The position numbers and the translations under genes were made by a program. From positions 1 through 43,479 of IMG/VR virus record IMGVR_UViG_3300044629_000619: a stretch of DNA of 43,479 nt; one strand, written 5' to 3'. The notes beneath the pieces were generated by a model. The model saw only the letters and a program-made list of their open reading frames with translations, was not told the DNA's origin and did no database searches. This DNA is from a virus. Each line of letters begins with the position of its first letter. Position 1 is the first letter of the stretch. This document shows, in pieces, positions 22,150 through 29,426 of the stretch.

Positions 22150-22993
22150 GCACCACTTTTTGAACCTTGGGGCTGGCGTGCAGTCCACGGCCCTGTATCT
22201 GATGGCAATCGACGGCGAGGTTCCGGCTATCGACGCCGCGATCTTTGCCGACACCCAGGAAGAGCCGGACGATGTCTATTCGCACCTGTCTTGGCTGGAG
22301 TCGCTGGGCGGGCCGCCGATTTTGCGAATCACGGCAGGCAGGCTAGGAGACGCCTTGGAAGCGGGTGCGGATGCCAAGGGCAACCGCCGGACGGACGGCG
22401 GCCACTACATCCAAATACCCGTCTACACGAAGATGCCCGACGGCACGACCAGCCTGACACGCCGCCAATGCACAGCGGACTACAAGGTAAAGCCAATTGA
22501 GTCGATGATCCGCGAGCGGGTCGGCGGGCAGCCTGGGCGGGCAATCCCCAAGGATGTGACCGTCACGCAATACATGGGCCTGTCATTTGACGAGCCCAAG
22601 AGGGTGATCCGAGTTAAGCAGCGGTTCATGGAAAAGCCAGCAAGCTGGAAGGTAGAGTTTCCGTTGTGGGACTTGGAAATGACGCGGGCCGATTGCGTCG
22701 CCTACCTGAAGGGCCGCGTGCCGCATCCTGTGCCACGATCCGCCTGCACCTTCTGCCCATTCAAACGGAACGACGAATGGCGGCACCTGCGAGACACCGA
22801 CGCCAAGGGCTGGGAGCGGGCGGTATACATCGACACGTTGTGCCGCACCGGAACCGGGCTTGATGCCGCCCGCTACGTTCACCGAGATTGCGTGCCGCTG
22901 GATCAAGTCGATCTACGCGAGGCAGACCAGAAGAGCGGGCAGATGCACTTGCGAGGGTTCGTGGACGAGTGCGAAGGGTATTGCGGGAACTGA
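22142..22993 (+). CDS. PAPS-reductase/PP-loop-like protein
   Basis: 283 residues. NLGAGVQSTALYL (8-20) is a PP-loop variant that binds ATP alpha-hydrolase substrates. RRQCTADYKVKP (C110) and SACTFCPFKRNDEW (C202, C205) are the conserved cysteine blocks of phage 'phosphoadenosine phosphosulfate reductase family' proteins, which are distant from true sulfate assimilation enzymes and closer to DndC/QueC-like nucleotide chemistry. Set between two DNA methyltransferases, so a role in DNA or tRNA base modification, or sulfur transfer, is an inference worth testing. Not a classical CysH: no sulfur pathway is near. Confidence 0.75.
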   Translation: MPEHHFLNLGAGVQSTALYLMAIDGEVPAIDAAIFADTQEEPDDVYSHLSWLESLGGPPILRITAGRLGDALEAGADAKGNRRTDGGHYIQIPVYTKMPDGTTSLTRRQCTADYKVKPIESMIRERVGGQPGRAIPKDVTVTQYMGLSFDEPKRVIRVKQRFMEKPASWKVEFPLWDLEMTRADCVAYLKGRVPHPVPRSACTFCPFKRNDEWRHLRDTDAKGWERAVYIDTLCRTGTGLDAARYVHRDCVPLDQVDLREADQKSGQMHLRGFVDECEGYCGN

Positions 22994-23064
22994 ACGACGC
23001 TCTTGAGCGAATGTCGCGTCGCGACGGGCATTTCAGAACTGGCGGTCGCGCGTAGGCTGTTGGC
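22994..23064 (+). promoter_or_regulatory. Intergenic cassette D: promoter for the second methyltransferase
   Basis: GACGCTCTTGAGCGA, then GGGCATTTC (23026-23034), 18 nt, TAGGCT (23053-23058), six nt (GTTGGC), ATG 23065. The 18 and six spacings equal those of A and C. Confidence 0.65.
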
Positions 23065-23568
23065 ATGAGAGTCGCATACGCCGATCCGCCGTATATCGGG
23101 CAAGCAAAAAAGCACTACGCGCACGATCCTCGATGTGCCGAAGTTGATCACGCCGAGCTGATAGCCAAGCTCGATGGCTACGACGCCTGGGCGCTGTCGC
23201 TCTCGTCTCCTACGTTGCGGATCATCCTGCCAATGTGCCCCGAAGACGTTCGCGTCATGGCCTGGGTGAAGCCCTTCGCGTCGTTCAAGCCCAACGTGAA
23301 CCCGGCCTATGCTTGGGAGCCTGTGATCGTTCGCGGTGGCCGGAAGCGTGGCCGTGACGAGCCGACCGCCCGCGATTGGGTGAGCTGCAACATCACGCTG
23401 AAGAAGGGGCTGTCGGGGGCGAAGCCAGAGGCGTTCTGCTTCTGGCTATTTGACGTTCTCGGGATGCTGGCCGGCGACGAGTTCCACGACATCTTCCCTG
23501 GCACGGGAGGCGTGGGCCGGGCGTGGGCTGCTTACCAATCACAACTCCCTTGCATGGGCGTGGCCTGA
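23065..23568 (+). CDS. Beta-class-order DNA methyltransferase (DPPY)
   Basis: 167 residues. Begins MRVAYADPPYIG, catalytic DPPY at 7-10. The SAM-binding region comes at the C-terminus: KPEAFCFWLFDVLGMLAGDE, then DIFPGTGGVGRAW (about 140-152). This permuted order with a small or absent target-recognition domain matches orphan phage adenine methyltransferases. Second methyltransferase in the cargo array with a leaderless promoter. Methylation of adenine is likely; specificity unknown. Confidence 0.8.
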   Translation: MRVAYADPPYIGQAKKHYAHDPRCAEVDHAELIAKLDGYDAWALSLSSPTLRIILPMCPEDVRVMAWVKPFASFKPNVNPAYAWEPVIVRGGRKRGRDEPTARDWVSCNITLKKGLSGAKPEAFCFWLFDVLGMLAGDEFHDIFPGTGGVGRAWAAYQSQLPCMGVA

Positions 23569-23642
23569 AGTGCGCTCTTGCGGCGAGAGACGCCTCCCCA
23601 CCCCCTCTAGCCTGAGCTCGGCTCCCGGCACAATCGCCGGCC
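23569..23642 (+). promoter_or_regulatory. Intergenic cassette E: partial copy before the GH130-like gene
   Basis: GTGCGCTCTTGCGGCGAGAGACG repeats the hairpin part of the cassettes (positions 23571-23591), but GGGCATTTC is missing. TAGCCT (23608-23613) lies too far from the ATG to be leaderless; CACAAT (23630-23635), eight bases upstream, is an alternative -10. Confidence 0.4.
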
Positions 23643-24725
23643 ATGATCGAGCACCTCCAGGCCCTCGCCATCCACGCCTACTACGCCGGCGAATTTGACG
23701 CCGGCCGGCGGGCCTGCGATCGCCTGCTCTCGATCCCCCTGCCGCCGGAGGTCGAGATGCAAACGCGATCTAATCGCCTTTGGTATCAGCCGCCGCTCGA
23801 CGAGCTCGTCGACTGCCGCTTCGTGCGGATTGACGTGGAGCCCGCCCACGATGGCTGGTCGCTCTTTAACCCGTCCATCCTCGCCCACGGCGACGAGCTC
23901 CTCGTCTGGGTGCGATCCTCGAACTACCGCATCGTAGAGGGCCGCTACGAGATGCCGCCGGCGGACGGCGGCATCATCCGCACCGATGGGCTCCTCGCCC
24001 GCTACACGCCCGACCTCACGCTCCGCGACTGCCGTGGAGTCCGCCGGCCCGACTACCCGACCACCGGCTACCCGGTCGACGGCCTCGAAGACTGCCGCCT
24101 CCGCCATGCCGCAAACGGTATCGGCGTGTCGGCCACGATCCGCAACGCCGCCCCGTACGACGGCCGCTGCCGCATCGCGACGGCAACGCTTGACGTATGT
24201 CAAGCAAGCCTCGACGGCCTGGTCGTGCTCGACTCGCTCTCCACCCAAGAGCACGAAAAAAACTGGATGCCGATCATCGGCGGACAGCACGCCGGAGGCT
24301 GGCTCTACGCCGCCAGCCACCGCGGGCACGTCGTGACGGTCGACAGCGACCCAAGCCTCGCCGGGGCCTACCTCATGCACCAGCGCGGCCCGGCTCCGCT
24401 CATCGCCAAAGAGTTTCGCGGCGGCGGCCAGGCGATCGCATTCCGCGATGGCTACCTCGCCGTGATCCACGAGGTGGCCGCCATCGGCGACAGGAGGGCC
24501 TACGAGCACCGGCTCCTCTGGCTCGACAATTCGTTGACGCTGCGGCGTATGTCGCAGCCGTTCGCGTTCCGCGAGCCGCGGGCGATCGAGTTTGCGGCCG
24601 GGCTCGCCGCCATCGGCGACCGGATCGTCGTGAGCTTTGGCGTGCGTGACGCCGAGGCGTGGCTTGTAGAGATCGCAGCCGACCAAGTGGAGGAGATGCT
24701 CAATGTCATCCCCGTTTCGGACTAA
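23643..24725 (+). CDS. GH130-like beta-propeller (glycoside phosphorylase/hydrolase-like)
   Basis: 360 residues. A short TPR-like start (LQALAIHAYYAGEFDAGRRA) precedes a propeller with motifs of the GH130-like group: SLFNPSIL, DGLEDCRLRH, STQEHEKNWMPIIGG and FREPRAIEFAAGLA. The family acts on beta-mannosides; related propellers occur beside glycosyltransferases in surface-polysaccharide loci. It heads an overlapping block with a methyltransferase and a GT2 enzyme. Activity on host surface sugar or assembly of virion glycans are alternatives. Catalytic Asp of EDxR is present. Confidence 0.7.
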   Translation: MIEHLQALAIHAYYAGEFDAGRRACDRLLSIPLPPEVEMQTRSNRLWYQPPLDELVDCRFVRIDVEPAHDGWSLFNPSILAHGDELLVWVRSSNYRIVEGRYEMPPADGGIIRTDGLLARYTPDLTLRDCRGVRRPDYPTTGYPVDGLEDCRLRHAANGIGVSATIRNAAPYDGRCRIATATLDVCQASLDGLVVLDSLSTQEHEKNWMPIIGGQHAGGWLYAASHRGHVVTVDSDPSLAGAYLMHQRGPAPLIAKEFRGGGQAIAFRDGYLAVIHEVAAIGDRRAYEHRLLWLDNSLTLRRMSQPFAFREPRAIEFAAGLAAIGDRIVVSFGVRDAEAWLVEIAADQVEEMLNVIPVSD

Positions 24726-25251
24726 GGTCTCCAAGGCCCTGGCCGACGCCTGGCGGCCTCATGACTGGTTCGAGCTCAACCAGGCCGTCGAGAATCACTA
24801 CGTCCACAAGGCCTCCGTTTGCGCCGACGTGCGGCCGAAACGGGTGATCGAGATCGGTACGCGGTGCGGCTACTCGCTCGTGGCCTTTGCGATCGCGGCC
24901 CCCGAGGCCCGCTACCTGTGCCTCGACGGGGCGACCGACTCCGACTCGTTTGACTGCCTCGCCCATTGGGCGAGCGTGGTCGAGCGGTGGGTGATCGACG
25001 CGAGCCTCGTCGTCGTCGACACCAAGCACGTCCGCAGCCTGCCGCCGGCAGACTTCGCCCATGTTGACGGCGACCACAGTTTCGACGGTGCCCTCCGCGA
25101 TCTGCGGCTCGTCTCCCACTGTAAGACGATCCTCGCCGACGATTGCTGCAACCCCGAGGTCAAACGGGCGGTCGTGCAGTTTGCGGCCGAGCGTCACCGC
25201 CGCGTCGATTGGCATCACGACGGGCTCAGGGAGTCGGCCGTCCTCACATGA
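24703..25251 (+). CDS. Class I SAM-dependent methyltransferase (family-24-like)
   Basis: 182 residues; GGAGGAG before ATG 24703, overlapping the previous gene by 23 bp. VIEIGTRCGYSLVAFAIAAP (motif I), YLCLDGATDSDSF, FAHVDGDHSFDGALRDL and TILADDCCNPEVKRAV match the Methyltransf_24/CmcI-like group often found in polysaccharide and glycopeptide loci. Between two carbohydrate enzymes it probably methylates a sugar. ATGA overlap with the glycosyltransferase. Confidence 0.75.
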   Translation: MSSPFRTKVSKALADAWRPHDWFELNQAVENHYVHKASVCADVRPKRVIEIGTRCGYSLVAFAIAAPEARYLCLDGATDSDSFDCLAHWASVVERWVIDASLVVVDTKHVRSLPPADFAHVDGDHSFDGALRDLRLVSHCKTILADDCCNPEVKRAVVQFAAERHRRVDWHHDGLRESAVLT

Positions 25252-26300
25252 AAATCGGCGTCTACGCTCTCGCGAAAAACGAGCTCAAGCACGCGGCCGC
25301 CTGGGCCGAATCGTGCCGAGACGCCGACGTTCGCGTCGTCACCGACACCGGCTCCACCGACGGCACCGTCGAGGCCCTGGAGGCCGCCGGCGTGACGGTG
25401 GCCCGTGGTTACGTCTGCCCCTGGCGTTGGGACGACGCCCACAACCTTTCGCTCAACCACCTGCCGCCCGCCGTCGACATCGCGATCCGGCTCGACCTTG
25501 ACGAGCGCATCCAGCCCGGCTGGCGGGAGGCCGTCGAGCGGGCGTGGGCGGACGGCGTCAACAACCTCCGCTACCACTACGTCTGGTCGTGGGCACCTGA
25601 CGGCTCGGAGGGGCTGACGTTTCATTGCGACCGCGTCCACGCCCGCCGGGGCTTTCGCTGGGCACAGGCGACCCACGAGGGCCTTATTTGCTGGAACGGC
25701 GACAAGGTGCAAGCGTTCGCCGCGGGGCTTCAGATTCACCACCACCGCGACGCCGGCAAGAAGCACGTCACCGACTTGACGCTCCTAGAGGTGGCGGTCC
25801 GCGAGGCCCCGCACGACGCGCGGGCTCAGTGGTATCTCGCCCGCGAGCTCGACTACGCCGGGCGGGCCGAGGCCGCCGACGCCTTCCGGCAATACCTCAC
25901 GATGCCGGGCGGCACGGCCACCGAGCGGAGTTACGCCGAGCGGTCGCTCTACCGGCTGACGGGCGACGAGCAACACCTCCACAACGCCGCCAAGGAGGCC
26001 CCCGGCGAGCCCGACGGGTGGGAGCGGCTCGCGTTCGTGAACTACCAACGCCGCGAGTGGCGAAACGTGGCGGGCTTCGCGCGGCAAGCCACGGCGGCCG
26101 ACTGGCCGAGCACGCATTGCACCGACCCGCACGCCCCAACGAAGGCCCTTGATCTACTCGCGGTCGCCCTGTGGGAGCTCGGGAACCGGACAGACGCCCT
26201 ACAGCATGCGCGGCAGGCTGCGGCAAGATGGCCGGGAGACGAGCGGCTCGCGAACAACGTGGCCGCCATGGAACGGATTCTCCAAGGGGCCGCCGCGTGA
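25248..26300 (+). CDS. Family-2 glycosyltransferase with TPR tail
   Basis: 350 residues from ATG 25248. GT-A start MKIGVYALAKNELKHAAAWA, TDTGSTDGTVEALEAAGV, and DIAIRLDLDERIQPGW (D-x-D-E metal site) give the catalytic domain to about 175; then TPR-like helices (ARAQWYLARELDYAGRAEAA, WERLAFVNYQRREWRNVAGF, ALDLLAVALWELGNRTDALQ). This architecture is common in cytoplasmic GTs that modify proteins or capsular sugars. TPRs suggest a protein acceptor, with collagen-like fibres as candidates. Confidence 0.8.
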   Translation: MKIGVYALAKNELKHAAAWAESCRDADVRVVTDTGSTDGTVEALEAAGVTVARGYVCPWRWDDAHNLSLNHLPPAVDIAIRLDLDERIQPGWREAVERAWADGVNNLRYHYVWSWAPDGSEGLTFHCDRVHARRGFRWAQATHEGLICWNGDKVQAFAAGLQIHHHRDAGKKHVTDLTLLEVAVREAPHDARAQWYLARELDYAGRAEAADAFRQYLTMPGGTATERSYAERSLYRLTGDEQHLHNAAKEAPGEPDGWERLAFVNYQRREWRNVAGFARQATAADWPSTHCTDPHAPTKALDLLAVALWELGNRTDALQHARQAAARWPGDERLANNVAAMERILQGAAA

Positions 26301-26740
26301 GCTCGACACTCAAAGACATCGCCGACGCCCTGGCCGCCAGCCTCGACGCCGAAACCTTCTCGGCCGTCACCGCACAACCCACCGTTGAGCGAAAGAACTG
26401 GCCGACCTACGAGGTCGAGGATCTGGTCGACCCGGTGATCGCCATCACGCCGGCCGGCATCGAGACCGTGAGGGTGAGCCGCGACTCGTGGCAATACGAC
26501 TACCAAATGAACGTCTTCGTCGGCCGGCACACGCCCACCGAGGCGGCAGCCGACGAGATGGTCGACCTGTGCGAAGAGATCGCCGACGTGATCCGCGAGC
26601 ATTCATGGGGCGAGCTTGAATGGCCCGCCGGCGTCACGAGCCCGATGACGGTCGAGGTGGCCCTCAACCCCGACGACGCCCTGACCGAGCGAAACGTCTG
26701 GCGGGCGGTGATCACAGCAACCTATAGGGTGCATCGCTAA
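26297..26740 (+). CDS. Probable tail terminator/neck protein
   Basis: 147 residues from GTG 26297 (GTGA overlap). STLKDIADALAASLDAETFS, LVDPVIAITPAGIETVRVSR, YQMNVFVGRHTPTEAAADEM, WRAVITATYRVHR. Small alpha/beta protein that opens with a helix and ends in a strand with RV, like tail-completion (gpU-type) proteins, and it lies directly before an HK97 gp10-like gene. Assignment from position and shape. Confidence 0.6.
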   Translation: MSSTLKDIADALAASLDAETFSAVTAQPTVERKNWPTYEVEDLVDPVIAITPAGIETVRVSRDSWQYDYQMNVFVGRHTPTEAAADEMVDLCEEIADVIREHSWGELEWPAGVTSPMTVEVALNPDDALTERNVWRAVITATYRVHR

Positions 26741-27561
26741 TGGCAGCACTTGGCCGCGTGAGCCGGGCATTTATTCGGCCGGGCGAGATTGGCGGCAACC
26801 GCCAAGTCCGCTCGGAATCGTTCCAAGCTCGGCTCCGCCTCCAGGCCAAGGTGAAGGGGGCGTTTTTCGACCGGGCCAAGGTGCGGCGGATGATGGACGA
26901 TATGTCTCGCCGCAGCCTCTCGGCTGCCGGTCGCGACGTGCAACAGGCCGCCAGGAAGGGCATCGGCAATTCGCCGCCCCGGAACACCAAGGCAGGCCGG
27001 CGAGCGGTCAAGGCGGGCGAGGTCGTTGAGTTTGTGGGCGGGCTCTACAAAGATTTGACGATGCTGTCGAGCGGCAAGCCGCGGCCGCCAGGCAAGCCCG
27101 TTAAGTCGTGGGCACCCAAGCGATTCCTCTACCGCGACATCTACTGGTACATGAGCCGCGGCGCGCTCGGGCCGACGGCCGTGATTGGCCCGGCCAAGGC
27201 GGCCTGGCTCAACCGGCTGCACGAGTTCGGCGGCACGCTGCAACTCACGGCCTGGCGGATCGGCGTGGGGGCGGCACGCAATGCGTACCTCCGGCGGTCT
27301 GCCGGCAAGAGCGTCGGCCGAGACTCTCGCGGCCGTTTCTTGAAGGGCGTGAGTCTCGGGCCGCAGAAAAACCAATTCGACTACGGGTCGATTTTGTGGG
27401 CCAACAAGCGGCCGCGATTCTCCCGGAATTGGGAGCGGACGACGATGACCAAAAACGCCCGCTACCCGGCTCGCCCCTTCATGCAGGGTGCGGCGGGCGT
27501 CCAGAAGGCGGCGGCACGGGCAAACGAGAAATACCGCAACGCCTTGCGTCGCGCCGCGTGA
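26740..27561 (+). CDS. HK97 gp10-like neck/tail morphogenesis protein
   Basis: 273 residues, TAATG-coupled. Basic N-terminus; AARKGIGNSPPRN, then WLNRLHEFGGT and a C-terminal YPARPFMQGAAG. 'HEFGG...ARPFM' is the recurring signature of gp10-like/virion morphogenesis proteins that help tail joining. Larger than usual owing to an insertion (about 85-150). Role in neck assembly is likely. Confidence 0.7.
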   Translation: MAALGRVSRAFIRPGEIGGNRQVRSESFQARLRLQAKVKGAFFDRAKVRRMMDDMSRRSLSAAGRDVQQAARKGIGNSPPRNTKAGRRAVKAGEVVEFVGGLYKDLTMLSSGKPRPPGKPVKSWAPKRFLYRDIYWYMSRGALGPTAVIGPAKAAWLNRLHEFGGTLQLTAWRIGVGAARNAYLRRSAGKSVGRDSRGRFLKGVSLGPQKNQFDYGSILWANKRPRFSRNWERTTMTKNARYPARPFMQGAAGVQKAAARANEKYRNALRRAA

Positions 27562-27635
27562 CGACACCCCCTACGGTCGCGCCTCTGTGGGCCGTAGTTT
27601 TGACGCTACCACCCCCCGCACACCAGGAGGCCAGC
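27562..27635 (+). promoter_or_regulatory. Intergenic region with 17-bp element shared with 11910-11961
   Basis: CGACACCCCCTACGGTC (starting 27563) is identical to the element before the gpW-like gene. TAGTTT lies 18 nt after CTACGG. Unlike that site, AGGAGG precedes GTG 27636, so translation is canonical. Possible second late promoter, for the tail genes. Confidence 0.4.
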
Positions 27636-27959
27636 GTGGCTATCACACTTGGGAAAGACGTAGCGATCACCGGCTTGACCGGCGCACGATCCGTCTCCGT
27701 CACTAACTCTGCCGCCGAAGTCGACGTGACGAAGTTCGGCGACTCCGCTCGCAAGTTTCGCAAGGCAATGATCGAGCAGACCGTCGAGGTCGAGTGTGTG
27801 GACGATCCCGGCGTCGATGCCGGCGACACGTTCACGCTCGGCGGCGTCGCCACCGGCAACTCTGTGGAATACATCGTAACGAGCGTGGCCCGCTCCGAGC
27901 CGATCGACGGGATCGCGACCTTCACCGTGAGCGCCTCGCGCGCCGCCACCCAAACCTGA
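27636..27959 (+). CDS. Tail tube-like paralogue 1
   Basis: 107 residues, AGGAGG before GTG 27636. MAITLGKDVAITGLTGARSV, EVDVTKFGDSARKFRKAMIE, QTVEVECVDDPGVDAGDTFT, SEPIDGIATFTVSAS. Small all-beta protein beginning with MAITLGKD, as do the next two genes. The phrase 'VDVTxFGD' and its place before chaperone and tape-measure genes suggest a major tail (tube) protein. Confidence 0.65.
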   Translation: MAITLGKDVAITGLTGARSVSVTNSAAEVDVTKFGDSARKFRKAMIEQTVEVECVDDPGVDAGDTFTLGGVATGNSVEYIVTSVARSEPIDGIATFTVSASRAATQT

Positions 27960-27978
27960 CCTCAAGGAATAACAAACC

Positions 27979-28299
27979 ATGGCGATTACGCTCGGCAAAG
28001 ACGGCTCCGCCCCTCCGTTCGGCACCGACATCATTTCGGCGACCTATACCGAGGAATGCGAAGTCATCGACGTGACCAACCGCACCAACAAGGGCGGCAG
28101 TTCGGGCAACCCTGGCTTTCGCGCCAACGCTGCCGGCTTCAAGACCAAGACTTGGGAAATTGAGTGCCACGACGCCACCGGGTTGATCACGGCCCTCCAG
28201 AGCAACACGGCGACCAGCGGTTTTATTGTCATGAGCGTCGCGGAAAACATTTCGATCGACGGGGCGGTGACGTTCACCGTGACCGCACGGGAGACCTGA
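27979..28299 (+). CDS. Tail tube-like paralogue 2
   Basis: 106 residues, AAGGA before ATG 27979. MAITLGKDGSAPPFGTDIIS, CEVIDVTNRTNKGGSSGNPG, KTWEIECHDATGLITALQSN, NISIDGAVTFTVTARET. Shares the N-terminal octapeptide and the C-terminal IDGxxTF pattern with its neighbours. Could be a second tube subunit or a decoration of the tube. Confidence 0.65.
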   Translation: MAITLGKDGSAPPFGTDIISATYTEECEVIDVTNRTNKGGSSGNPGFRANAAGFKTKTWEIECHDATGLITALQSNTATSGFIVMSVAENISIDGAVTFTVTARET

Positions 28300-28303
28300 A
28301 CTC

Positions 28304-28663
28304 GTGGCGATCACGCTTGGGAAAGACTGCTCGATTTCGATTGGTGGCAACATCGCCAGCGCTCGGAACGTCAGCCTTTCCTATAGCGTTCGCACGATCG
28401 ACGTGGAGGAATACGGCAGCCGAGAGGCTGCCGTCTATCCCGTTGGCGTCGAGGCCATCGTATCCGTTGAGTTCAACGACTCCGCCGACCTCACCGGCGC
28501 CTACTCGCTCGTGACGGCCGGCACGCCGATTACCGTCTCGGGCGGCGCCGGGGCGTGGTCGTTCTTGGCGGTCATCACAAGCATCTCTGAATCTGATCCG
28601 ATCGACGGCGTCGCGACGTACCAAGTCGAAGCCCGTCTCACCCGTGCTGGACTGAGGGCTTAA
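28304..28663 (+). CDS. Tail tube-like paralogue 3
   Basis: 119 residues, GTG 28304. MAITLGKDCSISIGGNIASA, VRTIDVEEYGSREAAVYPVG, SVEFNDSADLTGAYSLVTAG, DPIDGVATYQVEAR. Third member of the tandem family. Its stop overlaps the ATG of the tail chaperone gene, so it is the copy most closely tied to tail assembly. Confidence 0.65.
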   Translation: MAITLGKDCSISIGGNIASARNVSLSYSVRTIDVEEYGSREAAVYPVGVEAIVSVEFNDSADLTGAYSLVTAGTPITVSGGAGAWSFLAVITSISESDPIDGVATYQVEARLTRAGLRA

Positions 28664-29241
28664 TGAAAGAGTTTCGCGATGACCAGGGGCGGCCCTGGAT
28701 GGTGGCAATCACGGTGGCTGCCGCCGAGCGCGTTCGCGGCCTGGTCACGGTCGACGTGACAGAGGACGTGGAGCAATCCGACGGCAGCGTTTCCCGCCAG
28801 ATTCGCAAGGCACCGCTCGACATTATTGACACGTCGAGCATCGCGAACACGCTCCAGATTCTCCGCAGCCAGTACGGCACCGTCGGCGAGGTGCTATACG
28901 CGATCTGCCGCAAGCAATGCGAAGACAAGAAGATCAGCCGCGAAGACTTCCTCGACGGCCTTCGCGGCGACGCGATCGAGGCTGGAGTAAAGGCGATCGA
29001 GGAGGAGCTTGTAGATTTTTTCCCCCCGCGCCTCCGCAAGATGGTCGGACTCCTCGCGACAAAGATGGACCAAGTCGCCGCGGAGATGCTCGACCAGGCG
29101 GAGGCGCGAATGCAAGCGGCGACGGCGGCGAGCCTGCTCGAGCAATCTGGCACGCAATTTACGAAGCCGCAGGCATCCTCGGCGTCCACCCCGGACGGTG
29201 GACGTTCCGAAACCTCCTCATCGCTCGCGACGCCCGCCTAG
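28663..29241 (+). CDS. Tail assembly chaperone, zero-frame product (gpG-like)
   Basis: 192 residues. KEFRDDQGRPWMVAITVAAA, IIDTSSIANTLQILRSQYGT, ISREDFLDGLRGDAIEAGVK, EELVDFFPPRLRKMVGLLAT. Lies between tail-tube and tape-measure genes, as gpG does. Its last 25 residues (Ser/Thr/Pro-rich) overlap a real coding signal in the -1 frame, so the C-terminus is probably replaced in a frameshifted product. Two -1 slippery heptamers lie in phase at 29016-29028. Confidence 0.75.
   Translation: MKEFRDDQGRPWMVAITVAAAERVRGLVTVDVTEDVEQSDGSVSRQIRKAPLDIIDTSSIANTLQILRSQYGTVGEVLYAICRKQCEDKKISREDFLDGLRGDAIEAGVKAIEEELVDFFPPRLRKMVGLLATKMDQVAAEMLDQAEARMQAATAASLLEQSGTQFTKPQASSASTPDGGRSETSSSLATPA
29016..29028 (+). 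other. Candidate -1 ribosomal frameshift site
   Basis: In the zero frame the codons are GAT TTT TTC CCC CCG. They contain two overlapping X XXY YYZ heptamers, T TTT TTC (29016-29022) and C CCC CCG (29022-29028), both correctly phased. The -1 frame is open from 28917 through 29426. Frameshifted gpG-gpT fusions are standard in long-tailed phages. Confidence 0.6.
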
Positions 29242-29426
29242 AAATGGATTGGTGGCACACCGCGAATTTGTTAGCGCAACAATCCAACTTAAACAAAGCA
29301 AAGCACGCCCCAAGCACAGACCCGGCGAAGCTCAACCCGTTCGCGAAAAAGGCCAAGCCAAGGCAGGCGACGCCGGAAGAAATTAAGAAACTCCTCGGAC
29401 CTAACTGGCACGACGTGACCACATGA
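29022..29426 (+). CDS. -1 frame extension of tail chaperone (gpT-like)
   Basis: No start codon with a ribosome site is seen before the recognisable part: IWHAIYEAAGILGVHPGRWT, FRNLLIARDARLEMDWWHTA, NLLAQQSNLNK, ending ATPEEIKKLLGPNWHDVTT. The pattern YxxAGILGVxP...WxHTAxLLA is typical of gpT-like domains. If shifting occurs at 29016-29028, a Pro/Gly-rich linker of about 45 residues joins the two parts. A later shift near 29140-29165 would fit the coding signal better, but I see no good slippery motif there. Confidence 0.65.
   Translation, partial: PPAPPQDGRTPRDKDGPSRRGDARPGGGANASGDGGEPARAIWHAIYEAAGILGVHPGRWTFRNLLIARDARLEMDWWHTANLLAQQSNLNKAKHAPSTDPAKLNPFAKKAKPRQATPEEIKKLLGPNWHDVTT

Noticed and set aside
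23607-24734. Minus-strand frame of 375 codons opposite the GH130-like gene
   Set aside because: Shadow; the plus-strand product carries family motifs.
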